Source: CBDAKK01 sp965196605 (GTDB taxonomy: Bacteria; Spirochaetota; Spirochaetia; WTKD01; G963693115). Taken from it: 64,000 nt of DNA. The stretch covers positions 1,054,001 through 1,118,000 of the forward strand of contig CBDAKK010000008.1 of the NCBI GenBank assembly GCA_965196605.1, in the 5' to 3' direction. Below are positions 36,579 through 45,653 of this stretch, one piece after another (the first letter of the stretch is position 1; every line of letters starts with the position of its first letter). The translations under genes were made by a program, and so were the position numbers. The notes beneath the pieces are model-generated. The model searched no databases. It was not told where the DNA came from and was given only the letters and a program-made list of their open reading frames with translations.

Positions 36579-38090
36579 TCATAAAATTGATGGTATATTT
36601 ACACTAGGCATAGGTCTCACCGCTTTTATTTTGTTGCGAGAACTAACAATTAGACTAGGAATACTATCAGTCTGAAAGCTGAAACCACGTTTAGAGGGCT
36701 TACACTCTAAAAATTCTTTATTCAAACTAGGGGCATTAGCAAATACTCTTCCCATGTGCCAATAATTCAATGTGTCGCGCATATCAGCTACATACATGTC
36801 ATTTTTTACACGCATCTCATCATAACGACCCGCATAACCGAAAATACCATTGTCATCAGAATCGCCTTGTAAATAAATTTCACTATTTTTAATAGGTTGT
36901 TCTGAAAGGTTGGCAAATTCTCGAAAGTAAAAATCATATACACTCTCACGTGTCCACTGTCTATTAACACCTTGTGAATAAGAGGGACTGGGCATAACAG
37001 AAAAAATACCCATAATTAAACCATGCTCATAAACACGTGATACACCTGCCATATTGCTCATAACACCTAAGCCGTGTCCTGCCATTTTGCCTATTGGTTG
37101 TTTAGTGGTATTATCTGATTGACTTGTCTGTAAAACTTCAGAGATAACAACAGGGGACTTTACACCGCCAATATATTCGGGTCTGTCAAGTCTTTCATCA
37201 CGGGGAGCTACACCATAATGTGAACGTAAGAACTCCGTATAACGCGTACCAGCGCGCATATTGCGTTCTAACCATCGTTGTACAGCTAAAACTCTACGAA
37301 GGTCACTTACATCAAAAAAAGCTGAAACCTTATTATTATTTAACATTGCAGTAAATAGTTTAGAAGGAACTGGATGACCACCAGCAGTCTTAATTTCTGT
37401 AACTACCGCATCTTCATAAGTAGAACTATAAGCTTGTGAATGAGTAACCCGAAACTTATCAAGATTATAAGTAACACGACTTGCATCACCCGGGTCTTTT
37501 GCAAAAAACTTAGCGCTAGTACCTAAATTAATTTTAGGAGCTGGGCCACGTTGTCTAGCAGATAGGGCAGACGTGAAATAATCCTTTGCCCATGACCTAT
37601 AAAGTATGTCTTCATTAGTTAATGCAATCTCGTCAACAATGTCTTGTTGTCTGTAATACTCGTTGTATATAAAATTATACGCCATGCGAGGGAAGTCCAA
37701 AACTGTAGGGGTTGAAAAATCTTTATCAACGGGAAAGCCGAAATAATCCCATAATGAGAACTTTGACTTTTTCGTAGGTTTCCACTTTGGCAAAACTACA
37801 TTAGCATTTGTCTGTGTAATAAAGCCTTCCCAGTCATCCCATAGTACACGATAGGGAACAAAGAAATAATGCACACTCATATCAACTTGATGTATAATAG
37901 GAGCTAACATAGGGGCAAAACGAATGACCGTATCATTAGCTATCTTGAAAATATCACCAGGGACAGCCTCATCACACATTACAGGAATTAGCTGACCCAT
38001 TTCACAATTAAACATCTTTGTATAAGACAAATCAAACAAAGAACGCTTAGGCCGTAATTGGTCTACCTTTTGAAAATGTGAATTAACCAT
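36579..38090 (-). CDS. Microvirus major capsid protein VP1
   Basis: 503 residues of the gokushovirus F-type capsid. It begins HFQKVDQLRPKRSLFDLSY and has PVMCDEAVPGDIFKI, DVSVHYFFVPYRVLWDDWE-like text (MSVHYFFVPYRVLWDDWE), WLERNMRAGTRYTEFLRSHYG and the IMGIFSVMP motif near the threefold axis, with YHMGR-like WHMGRVF toward the end. It would form the 60-subunit capsid. Full length and intact. Confidence 0.95.
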   Translation of the reverse strand: MVNSHFQKVDQLRPKRSLFDLSYTKMFNCEMGQLIPVMCDEAVPGDIFKIANDTVIRFAPMLAPIIHQVDMSVHYFFVPYRVLWDDWEGFITQTNANVVLPKWKPTKKSKFSLWDYFGFPVDKDFSTPTVLDFPRMAYNFIYNEYYRQQDIVDEIALTNEDILYRSWAKDYFTSALSARQRGPAPKINLGTSAKFFAKDPGDASRVTYNLDKFRVTHSQAYSSTYEDAVVTEIKTAGGHPVPSKLFTAMLNNNKVSAFFDVSDLRRVLAVQRWLERNMRAGTRYTEFLRSHYGVAPRDERLDRPEYIGGVKSPVVISEVLQTSQSDNTTKQPIGKMAGHGLGVMSNMAGVSRVYEHGLIMGIFSVMPSPSYSQGVNRQWTRESVYDFYFREFANLSEQPIKNSEIYLQGDSDDNGIFGYAGRYDEMRVKNDMYVADMRDTLNYWHMGRVFANAPSLNKEFLECKPSKRGFSFQTDSIPSLIVSSRNKIKAVRPMPSVNIPSIL

Positions 38091-38093
38091 ACA

Positions 38094-38330
38094 TTACTCC
38101 TTACGGTGCTCAATAAGAACAGCCTCATCCTCTAATGAAAAAACATTATGAAGCTTATGACTAGTAACCTTATAAAGGTCATAAGAACCTAATCTATAAA
38201 GTTCTGCGTCATTAATAACATCTTCTGGAACTACACGGCTAACAGTCCGTATAGCTTCTTGGTCTGTGTTAGCCTCAAAAATAGGATACGTGGTATTACT
38301 TACCACATCTTTTAAAACATAAATATACAT
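38094..38330 (-). CDS. Microvirus non-structural protein VP5/ORF5-like
   Basis: 78 residues. The pattern YVLKDVVSNTTYPIFEANTD...AELYRLGSYD fits the chlamydiaphage ORF5 family (a small protein with a conserved (Y/L)xLGxYD). In gokushoviruses it is implicated in single-strand DNA synthesis or control. It is the first gene of the phage transcription unit and is followed by VP1 after 3 bp. Confidence 0.7.
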   Translation of the reverse strand: MYIYVLKDVVSNTTYPIFEANTDQEAIRTVSRVVPEDVINDAELYRLGSYDLYKVTSHKLHNVFSLEDEAVLIEHRKE

Positions 38331-38374
38331 AAATTCTCCTTTTATATCGTTGTTTGTATATATATCAATATATC

Positions 38375-38402
38375 ACTGTAAATAATGTGTATTCTGTCTA
38401 CA
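38375..38402 (+). other. dif/Xer-like 28-bp site at the prophage right end
   Basis: ACTGTAAATAA - TGTGTA - TTCTGTCTACA. It aligns without gaps to the 11-6-11 layout of bacterial dif (E. coli centre ATAATGTATATTATGT). It matches 26/28 with the reverse complement of 39838-39865. In the circular phage it would lie in the Rep-VP5 gap, where known microvirus prophages carry their dif mimic. Confidence 0.65.
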
Positions 38403-38428
38403 AAAAACACTAAATTTTTTTATTTTTT

Positions 38429-39403
38429 AGAGCAAATTTCGCTAATTTGCGCCACAAGCTCGCTCCTAAAACTACTTTTAGGTCTTGGGAAAAAAGTTTT
38501 AGTATTACTAATGCAAGTAAGCACAATCTCAAAAACATTCAGCTTGAAATTCCTCAGGGTGTTTTGGTATGCATTACCGGAGTGGCGGGATCTGGTAAGA
38601 GTACCTTAATGCATCATGAGTTTTTGCAACGCTATCCCAATGCGGTTGTCATTGACCAGTCACCCGTGGGCAAGTCAATTCGTTCTACTCCCGCAACCTA
38701 CACCGGAGTATTTGACCACATTCGTAGGCTCTTTGCCATAGCAAACCCCGGTACAAGCGATTCTTTTTTTAGCTTTAATGCGGAAGGTGCTTGCCAACTC
38801 TGTAACGGTCTCGGTGAAATTGAAACTGACCTTGCATTTATGGATCCAATCCGCACGCCATGTGAGGCTTGTGGGGGTGTTCGCTATAAAAAAGAAGTGC
38901 TCAAATATCGTTACCAAGGAAAAACCATTGTCGAGGTTTTGACACTCACCATCAATGATTCCTTGATTTTTTTCACAGACACACACCTGCATAAAAAACT
39001 TACAATTTTACAAGAAGTTGGCTTAGGGTATTTAGAACTTGGTCAACCATTGTCCACGCTTTCAGGGGGTGAGTGTCAACGCATTAAACTTGCTAGTGAG
39101 CTGCATAAAGAAGGCCGCGTATATGTGCTAGACGAGCCAACAACAGGCCTGCATATGTCAGATATTAAGACTATTGTTGATTTGCTTGAACGCTTGGTGA
39201 TGCATGGAAATAGCGTATTGGTTATTGAGCATTGTATTGATGTTATGAACCAAGCGGATTGGATTATTGATGTTGGTCCTGAAGGTGGCAGCAGCGGTGG
39301 TGAAATTATTTTTTGCGGCACTCCGTATGAATTGCAAAAAAACAGTAATGGACATACTGCAAAAGCAATGAGGAGTTACAACAAAACAAAGACTCATCTT
39401 TAG
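38429..39403 (+). pseudogene. UvrA-family ABC ATPase, 3' half (split by the prophage)
   Basis: This continues the UvrA-like gene from 32416. After the junction it reads RANFANLRHKLAPKTT, then a second ABC module: ITNASKHNLKNIQLEIP, Walker A GVAGSGKST, zinc ligands CQLCNGLG and CEACGG, signature LSGGECQR, Walker B VYVLDEPTTGLHM and the H-loop VIEHCID. All motifs of the C-terminal half are intact, so the insertion looks recent. An internal TTG at 38447 could start an orphan fragment, but no ribosome site is seen. About 320 residues. Confidence 0.88.
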
Positions 39404-39471
39404 GGCAATTGCATCTGCAAGTGGTGGAAGTAGGGGGGTATTGCTCCCCTTGTAAACTCTGAAACTCTTAA

Positions 39472-39798
39472 TTATTGTTTGTTTTTTATTTCGTGAGTGA
39501 GGATGAGTATTGCTTTTTCAATATTATCTAATCTCTTGTCCATAGCCTCAAAACGTTGATTTATTTCGGTAGTAATTCTATCGAAACGTTGATTCACATC
39601 GCTAGAAAGATTGTCTATTTTTGTTGCATTGTATAAAAACAAAGCTGTAACAACGCCAAATAATGCAGTTATGAGCGCAATAATAATAGCCAGCGCGCCA
39701 ATAGAGTTAAGTCCCTTAGTAATACCGCTGGTAAAAGATTCTTTGACAACTGGTTGTGCTGGTAAAACTTTATCTGCCATATATGTGCATTGTATCAT
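39472..39798 (-). CDS. Small membrane protein with C-terminal coiled coil
   Basis: About 108 residues, or 102 from an ATG six codons later. One transmembrane segment (about residues 36-56, IIIALITALFGVVTALFLY) is followed by a coiled coil with heptads (NQRFDRITTEINQRFEAMDKR). It resembles small prophage- or plasmid-borne coiled-coil membrane proteins. Together with the UvrA 3' half it is bracketed by the inverted dif-like sites. No function can be assigned. Confidence 0.55.
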   Translation of the reverse strand: MIQCTYMADKVLPAQPVVKESFTSGITKGLNSIGALAIIIALITALFGVVTALFLYNATKIDNLSSDVNQRFDRITTEINQRFEAMDKRLDNIEKAILILTHEIKNKQ

Positions 39799-39837
39799 AG
39801 AAAGGAGGGAAGCCTACTCTTATTTACAATAAGCACA

Positions 39838-39865
39838 AGTAGACAGAATACACATTATCTACAGT
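39838..39865 (-). other. Second dif/Xer-like 28-bp site, inverted, outside the prophage
   Basis: On the minus strand this reads ACTGTAGATAA - TGTGTA - TTCTGTCTACT, 26/28 identical to the phage site at 38375-38402 and in opposite orientation. It is a candidate for the chromosomal dif site or the scar of another Xer-integrated element. Confidence 0.6.
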
Positions 39866-40052
39866 GGAAAATGATTATGTGCTCTTTCATCTCCCAGTTG
39901 AGTACTCTTTGAGGAATACGCTGCTTAAAAGTGCGTGTCTTTTTTGAAGCAGGCACCCAATTACAAACACATTCTTTATGTAGCCATCGAAGAATTACTG
40001 TCTTGTGCTTATTTTTTTGCTCCTCCAATGCTCTACGTTCACGCTGACTCAT
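39855..40052 (-). CDS. Short basic protein, doubtful
   Basis: A 65-codon frame (MSQRERRALEEQKNKHK...) with a natural-looking helical, charged N-terminus. Its last codons lie inside the dif-like site at 39838-39865, as if a longer gene had been cut there by recombination. No family is recognised. The remaining stretch 40053-40388 holds two copies of GGAGTTCCTTT (40078, 40114) and nothing else I can name. Confidence 0.3.
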   Translation of the reverse strand: MSQRERRALEEQKNKHKTVILRWLHKECVCNWVPASKKTRTFKQRIPQRVLNWEMKEHIIIFHCR

Positions 40053-40388
40053 TTTATTACACTATTCATTCATATAGAGGAGTTCCTTTGATGTTCGTTA
40101 TTTAATCTTACCGGAGTTCCTTTTTCTTTTTCTCTCCCATTTTCTCCTCACTCTATCGACATAAGTTCTTTACTATTGCTATTGCCACTGCCTCATTGCA
40201 CATCTGTTAGGGGAATGTAATATAATATAAACACATATAAAACAAATAAGCTTAGTACTATGTTCAATTGTGAAAAAACAGCGGATAATTCTTTTCGTTG
40301 TTTTTTCTCTCTCAATTGACTATACTTTATATATACCCTTCATTTTTAATGTAATGAAACTCTGCTATTTCACGAGGTCTTTAGGTAC

Positions 40389-43157
40389 ATGAACAACGAT
40401 GCAATAAAGAGCATACAAACACTAATACGACAAGAGCAATGGACTCGAGATACGAGTGCATTTACAAAGAACGTTATTACCCAAATTGACGAAGCACTTG
40501 CTCCAACAAGCGATGAAGAAAAGTTGCAATTATTGGAAGCGTGTCAAGAGCACTTACAAAACAATAAAGATAATTTATGCGCTTTGTATGTATCAAGTAT
40601 TATTTGTCTTCAACAAAATGCCATTAACGATATGAACATGATGCATTTGATAGAAATTATGTCAAATGCGCACAAGTGGGAGATGGTCGAGTATTTATGT
40701 CATAAGCTACGTTCTTTTAATAGCAGCCTCAATGCATTGCGAGAGCTTATTAAAGTCTATGAAGCAACTAATCAAAAAGAAAAACTTATCAAAACGTGGA
40801 AAACAATAGTTCAAGAAGATTTTGAAGAAGCCGACATAGCCTTGCAGCTTGCAGAGCATGAAAAGAAAGAAGGCAATATTGCACAATCTATAAACGATTA
40901 TAAGAAAGCACTTAATAGATATTTATTACAAAAAAAATTCATGCCCATTAAAGATATATGGGCAATTCTTATAGAAGAAAATCCTAGCGATATAAACTTT
41001 TATTTTTCATTTGTTCAGAAAACCGAAGGCGTATTAACAAGCGAGAAGACAGAAGAATTGCTTACAACTTTACAGCAGATTTTATCGAAAAAAAATCCTA
41101 ATGAGTTTGATGTGCTTATAGATATATCAAAGCGATTGTTAAAAATAAATCCGAGTATCGAATTGTATAGAAAACAACTTGTTCAGACGTATAGAAACAA
41201 ATACAAAGATTACGACAAGTTGAAAGACTTCATCAGAATGTCAAATATTGAACAGCCATGGCGGAATGTTCATGAGGCTATTTCAGATTTTGAGAAACAT
41301 ATATCGTTTTTCCCTGGCAGTTTTGTGCATCATGCAAAATGGGGTATAGGGCGTATTAAAGAAGTAAGCCATCAATATTTAGTCATAGATTTTGCAAAAA
41401 AAAGAGACCACTCCATGGACATTAGCATGGCTGTATCGTCACTTGAAGCCTTGTCGAAAAAACACTTTTGGGTTCTCAAGAGTGTATTGCCTAAGGAAAA
41501 ACTAAAGCAAAAAATTATTACAGAGCCCCTAGCCTGCCTAAAATCCATCATTAAAAGCTTCGGCTCTGCCGACATGAAAACAATTAAGAACGAGCTTGTG
41601 CCAAGCGTGCTTGATAATAACGAGTGGAAATTATGGAGCGTACGGGCAAAAAAATACCTTGAAAACCATAATTTGTTTGGCATTTTACCAGAGAAGCCAG
41701 ATAACTACGTGGTCTCTGAAATACCAGTGAGCAAGGTAGATAAGGTGTATAACCTTTTCAAAAAAGAAGAAAAACTTGTGGATAAAGTAAAAATAGTACG
41801 AAAAGCCTTGGCTCAAAACGTATTTTTGTCTTCAGAATCCGAGGAAACCACGGAAACATTTTGGCAGATCTTCGATTATTTTAATGGAGAACTCAAAACC
41901 GCTATTCATAATATAGAAAATAAAGAAACCTCATACGAATCAGAAGCCTATGTACACTCCTTGTTTTTGTGTCACGAAATGGCGCAAAAAGTTTCTAGCG
42001 TTCAAAATAGAATGAGCGAAAACATTCAATCTGTTATACAAAACGCAGAACTAGAGCAATTAAAAATTATGTTACAAACGCTCATGATAAAGGAATACAA
42101 AGACAAACTCTTTGCCTCTGTCTTTGAGATACGTGATGATTGGCGTAGCTTATTTCTCTCCTTATTTTCACATCATCATACAAAAAACATTATAGAAATT
42201 CTTGAAAACGCAAATGAGATTTCATTCTTACAGGAAATGTATAAACACCTTGAGGATAATTTTCAAAACAATAGAAATGCCTTTACTTTTTTTGTAATAG
42301 CAAATGCAAAAAAGGCATGGTTAGAAGAGACTAAAGACGAATTTAAAACTGCAGGGCTCCTCTTGCGTGCCTGTATTTCCTTTGAGCGAGATATATACAA
42401 TAAGCACCTTGTGCCACAAAACAAGCGCCTCATAGCGCTTATAGAAAAATACCTTTTCTCCGAGGAGTATATAAAAAACCTGCTTTCTTCACGCTCATTA
42501 GAAGAGGTGCAATATCTTTACTCGCTCATACGTCCCTTAGGTGAAATATTCCCAAGTCATGTATTGGAAATACAGGAAATAATTGAAAACACCTTTCCGG
42601 ATTTTGTTTTTAACGACTTGCTTGAGTCTCAAGATGCGGCAACATCAAAGAATTTCTTTACATTAACCGATTCGTTTAATCAAAAACAAAGAGAATTACA
42701 GTACCTCCATGAGGTCGAAGTCCCTGAAAATAGTAAAGAAATTGAAAAGGCACGCTCCTATGGTGACTTACGAGAAAATGCGGAATATAAGGCTGCGCTT
42801 GAACATCAAATTACGCTTAATAATAGGGCTGCAGTCTTGCAACGAGAAATCAACAAGGCAAAGATTTTTGACTTTTCTACAGCAGCAGATACCTCTATAG
42901 GCTTTGGCACTAAAATAATTTTTGAAGATTTACTTGATAATTCAGAAAAACAATACATAATACTTGGACCATGGGAATCTGAGCCGTCAAAGGGCATAAT
43001 ATCGTATCTTGCGCCTATTGGACAAAAGCTGTATCGCAAGAAACTCGATGAAACCTGCGAGTTTACTATTAACAATGTCAACTACAAAATAAAAATAAAA
43101 GATATTGAGGTACTGAGCGACGAAAATCTTAAAGAAGCTGTAGGCGCAACTGCATAA
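40389..43157 (+). CDS. greA: Transcription elongation factor GreA with long N-terminal extension
   Basis: 922 residues. Only the last ~160 are GreA: the coiled-coil finger with KEIEKARSYGDLRENAEYKAA (about residue 785 on) and the C-terminal FKBP-like domain (IILGPWESEPSKGIISYLAPIG). The preceding ~740 residues are helical-repeat, HAT/TPR-like. This giant GreA is a known spirochaete form. GreA rescues backtracked RNA polymerase by stimulating transcript cleavage through the acidic tip, here DLRENAE. GAGG lies upstream of the ATG. The next gene converges with a 12-bp gap. Confidence 0.92.
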   Translation: MNNDAIKSIQTLIRQEQWTRDTSAFTKNVITQIDEALAPTSDEEKLQLLEACQEHLQNNKDNLCALYVSSIICLQQNAINDMNMMHLIEIMSNAHKWEMVEYLCHKLRSFNSSLNALRELIKVYEATNQKEKLIKTWKTIVQEDFEEADIALQLAEHEKKEGNIAQSINDYKKALNRYLLQKKFMPIKDIWAILIEENPSDINFYFSFVQKTEGVLTSEKTEELLTTLQQILSKKNPNEFDVLIDISKRLLKINPSIELYRKQLVQTYRNKYKDYDKLKDFIRMSNIEQPWRNVHEAISDFEKHISFFPGSFVHHAKWGIGRIKEVSHQYLVIDFAKKRDHSMDISMAVSSLEALSKKHFWVLKSVLPKEKLKQKIITEPLACLKSIIKSFGSADMKTIKNELVPSVLDNNEWKLWSVRAKKYLENHNLFGILPEKPDNYVVSEIPVSKVDKVYNLFKKEEKLVDKVKIVRKALAQNVFLSSESEETTETFWQIFDYFNGELKTAIHNIENKETSYESEAYVHSLFLCHEMAQKVSSVQNRMSENIQSVIQNAELEQLKIMLQTLMIKEYKDKLFASVFEIRDDWRSLFLSLFSHHHTKNIIEILENANEISFLQEMYKHLEDNFQNNRNAFTFFVIANAKKAWLEETKDEFKTAGLLLRACISFERDIYNKHLVPQNKRLIALIEKYLFSEEYIKNLLSSRSLEEVQYLYSLIRPLGEIFPSHVLEIQEIIENTFPDFVFNDLLESQDAATSKNFFTLTDSFNQKQRELQYLHEVEVPENSKEIEKARSYGDLRENAEYKAALEHQITLNNRAAVLQREINKAKIFDFSTAADTSIGFGTKIIFEDLLDNSEKQYIILGPWESEPSKGIISYLAPIGQKLYRKKLDETCEFTINNVNYKIKIKDIEVLSDENLKEAVGATA

Positions 43158-43169
43158 TCAGCATTAATA

Positions 43170-44210
43170 TTAATACGGTGGTATAATTGCACTCATAATC
43201 GAAAAAACCATGTTTGCGTCTTCATCTATGAGAAACTGAAAGCTAAAGGGAACACTGCCAAAGAGGTTAAAACCAATGGCTCCCCCGTAGTACATTTTCA
43301 CCTCTCCAACATCGCGCGCTTCATCATCAATGTACGCAACATTATAGCTTGCCGAAATATAGAAGTCTTCATACCATTGATAGCTATTTAAAAAACTGAG
43401 AAAGAAAAATCTATATTCAAAAAGCGCGCCCCCTGCAAAGTTGTAAAAAGGCACGGGTCCAAAAATACTAAAAGTCATATGTTGCAAAAGGCTCTTTTGC
43501 GCTTTAATTGCTTTTACATCACCTATGGAGTTTGTGTATGACACAAATGGTTTTAATGCAAGCTCCCCAAATCCATGATCTTGTACAAGACTCGCATTAA
43601 AATACACTTCGTATAAATGTTCATCGTAATCAATAGCGTAGTCATATACAAAACGCGCCTGCGTATCTAAGCGCACAATGTCAGGCAGGTTTACAAGCAT
43701 GGACCCTATAGACATGGTGTTTCTATAAACACGCATGGACAGCAAAGCCTGCGTGTCTTGAGCGTAGAGGTTCATGAGCCCTATACGAGAGGTGTTACTT
43801 ACAAACATATTGCTTGGATACCAACCAAGGGTGAAGCGTCCAATGTGTTCCATGAGCTTGTACTTTTTTACATTAAAGGGATAGCGAAACCTATAACCGA
43901 CTCCAACACCGACACGCCCAGAAAAAAGCGCCATAATATTAGTATCAGCATAATATGCACTACCAAGCCCTAGCTGCAACAGGGTAGCCTTGAGGTCGAA
44001 GTTTTGATAGTAGTAGTTGTATCCCATGGTAAAAAAAGCCACACCTTTTTTACGTGGCGACGGAGGGTAAAAATACCACATGCTTGCGCTATAAGGTTTT
44101 TGGGCATCCTTTGTGCTGTTTGCAAGCTCTCGCTCTTGCGCATGAGATATGGGGATGAGAGAAGCCAATAACAGGCTGAGAAAGAGTGTTTTATGCCCCC
44201 TACAGTTCAT
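43170..44210 (-). CDS. Outer-membrane beta-barrel protein, unknown
   Basis: 346 residues with a signal peptide (about 1-24, ending SHAQE). The rest alternates polar and aromatic residues in strands ending in Tyr or Phe (for example FFTMGYNYYYQNF, VGVGVGYRFRYPF), and the C-terminus is hydrophobic. This is the profile of a beta-barrel in the spirochaete outer membrane. It overlaps the upstream gene by 11 nt and is its operon partner. No family is identified. Confidence 0.7.
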   Translation of the reverse strand: MNCRGHKTLFLSLLLASLIPISHAQERELANSTKDAQKPYSASMWYFYPPSPRKKGVAFFTMGYNYYYQNFDLKATLLQLGLGSAYYADTNIMALFSGRVGVGVGYRFRYPFNVKKYKLMEHIGRFTLGWYPSNMFVSNTSRIGLMNLYAQDTQALLSMRVYRNTMSIGSMLVNLPDIVRLDTQARFVYDYAIDYDEHLYEVYFNASLVQDHGFGELALKPFVSYTNSIGDVKAIKAQKSLLQHMTFSIFGPVPFYNFAGGALFEYRFFFLSFLNSYQWYEDFYISASYNVAYIDDEARDVGEVKMYYGGAIGFNLFGSVPFSFQFLIDEDANMVFSIMSAIIPPY

Positions 44211-45285
44211 AAACTACCTCCAAACCAAATGTATTGATCATGCCCTTTTGCTCATAGTGTTCTGTCTTAGTAATTAAATACGAAAATTTATTAAACACTC
44301 GAAAAGTAACCGCACCTATCGTGTACGCAATAGCGCTCGTATTGCTCATGCTTTTCTCTCCAAAGGTATAGGTAAAAACATTAAAAAGACTGAGCTCATC
44401 GTAGTAAAATGTAAGGCGCGGCGCGGCAATGCTGTACTTGTCTTTTTCATACATCAGCTCGGCATTAAGCTTTACGTCAAAATTAGTAGCTGACTTTCCA
44501 AAGGCATTGGCAAAGGAAAAATCCACGCCTACCGTGTACGAGTAATTATTAAGAGAAAAGCCTTTATCTTGTTCAAACGCTATGAGGTTTGCAAAATACC
44601 CGCCAATGATATCTTCGTAATTGTATAATACCTTTGCGCTAATATCATGCGCATGGTTTTTTTTAAAAATATCGTAAGTATAGGCATATCCAACATGTGA
44701 AGAAAATCCTCCATAATCAAAATCAACATAGAGGTAGTTTTTTGACCTAGCTTTATCAAAGCCTTTCCACTCAAACTTGTAATTTTCACGAATAAGCTTT
44801 GAACCCAGCTCAAACGAAACATATTCTAAGGGCATATACATGCTCAGTTTCCAGAATGAAAATTCATCATTAAAGGGCACAAGCCTACCGGGCACTGTGA
44901 GGTAGTCTTTGCTACTCGTCAAGTACCTATTCTCTTTCGTCTTACCCAAACTTATTTCAAACGCATTAAAGCTGTAAGAGAGCAAAAATTCCTTGAGCAG
45001 CACCGAGGGCTGGGAACGGCGCATTTTGAATTGCGGAGCAAATGACAAATAAAACGCATTGTAAAACAGCGAGTACATAAAGTACCCATCAAAGTTGCCT
45101 CCAAATACAGTAGCCTTATGCTCCTTATTTTCATGCTGAGTAGCAATGCTTGTATTGCTGTGTGTAACAGTACCATTAAGTTTGGTATAAAGATTAAAGT
45201 CTTGATAGACCTCCGCAGCAAGCGCGGGTGAAAAATTCACAAAAAACAATAATAAAAAAACGTATAATTTTTCTACGCGCGCCAT
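44200..45285 (-). CDS. Outer-membrane beta-barrel protein, unknown
   Basis: 361 residues from the ATG at 45285, chosen because GAGGG precedes it; the open frame extends upstream only through repeat sequence. A signal peptide ends about residue 24 (SPALAAEV). Many amphipathic strands follow (FNAFEISLGKTKENRYL, LYVDFDYGGFSSHVGYAY) and the protein ends in FGLEVVYEL with a C-terminal hydrophobic pattern suited to the BAM machinery. It is paired with the overlapping downstream barrel gene. Confidence 0.7.
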   Translation of the reverse strand: MARVEKLYVFLLLFFVNFSPALAAEVYQDFNLYTKLNGTVTHSNTSIATQHENKEHKATVFGGNFDGYFMYSLFYNAFYLSFAPQFKMRRSQPSVLLKEFLLSYSFNAFEISLGKTKENRYLTSSKDYLTVPGRLVPFNDEFSFWKLSMYMPLEYVSFELGSKLIRENYKFEWKGFDKARSKNYLYVDFDYGGFSSHVGYAYTYDIFKKNHAHDISAKVLYNYEDIIGGYFANLIAFEQDKGFSLNNYSYTVGVDFSFANAFGKSATNFDVKLNAELMYEKDKYSIAAPRLTFYYDELSLFNVFTYTFGEKSMSNTSAIAYTIGAVTFRVFNKFSYLITKTEHYEQKGMINTFGLEVVYEL

Positions 45286-45360
45286 ATACCCTCTTACATT
45301 ATTCAGTATCTGCATAAAAAAAACAAGAAAATACTGATAATAGAACGCAAGAACTTTATC

Positions 45361-45653
45361 TTTGTGGGGGCACTCCCCCACACCCCCCTTTGGGTGTGAC
45401 GCTGTATGTGCATAAGCGCTTTGTGGGGGCACTCCCCCACACCCCCCTTTGGGTGTGACGCTGTATGTGCATAAGCGCTTTGTGGGGGCACTCCCCCACA
45501 CCCCCCTTTGGGTGTGACGCTGTATGTGCATAAGCGCTTTGTGGGGGCACTCCCCCACACCCCCATTGGGTAAGACGCTGTATGTACATAAGCGCTTTGT
45601 GGGGGCACTCCCCCACACCCCCATTGGGTAAGACGCGGTACTGCGCTTTGCGC
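45361..45653 (+). repeat. Five tandem 58-59-bp units of the GC-rich repeat module
   Basis: Units start at 45361, 45420, 45479, 45538 and 45596. Each has TTTGTGGGGGCACTCCCCCA, CACCCCC.TTGGGT and AGACGC or TGACGC, ending CATAAGCGC. The first three are identical and the last two share small changes. GGGGGCACTCCCCC is itself a palindrome. The same module occurs singly at 2406, 2709 and 55738. There are no spacers, so this is not a CRISPR array. Confidence 0.92.

Larger units (their letters stand above)
33726..38428 (-). mobile_element. Complete gokushovirus-like Microviridae prophage inside the UvrA-like gene
   Basis: About 4.70 kb, the size of a whole single-stranded DNA microvirus genome, with genes all on the minus strand: VP5-like, VP1, VP3-like, VP2, a peptidase-like gene, two small basic proteins and Rep. 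Both junctions lie in runs of six T (33726-33731 and 38423-38428). Joining the flanks across that run restores the UvrA-like reading (TGRF...RANFANLRHKL). No integrase gene is present. A 28-bp dif/Xer-like site lies at 38375-38402, 21 bp inside the right end. Confidence 0.88.

Noticed and set aside
33700..38450. Direct-repeat attachment sites (two dif copies) flanking the microvirus prophage
   Set aside because: Only one dif-like site is at the right end. None is found near 33.7 kb; the second copy is inverted and 1.4 kb beyond the right end.
45361..45653. Possible CRISPR array
   Set aside because: The units are directly adjacent with no unique spacers, there are no cas genes, and the unit is a known dispersed module.
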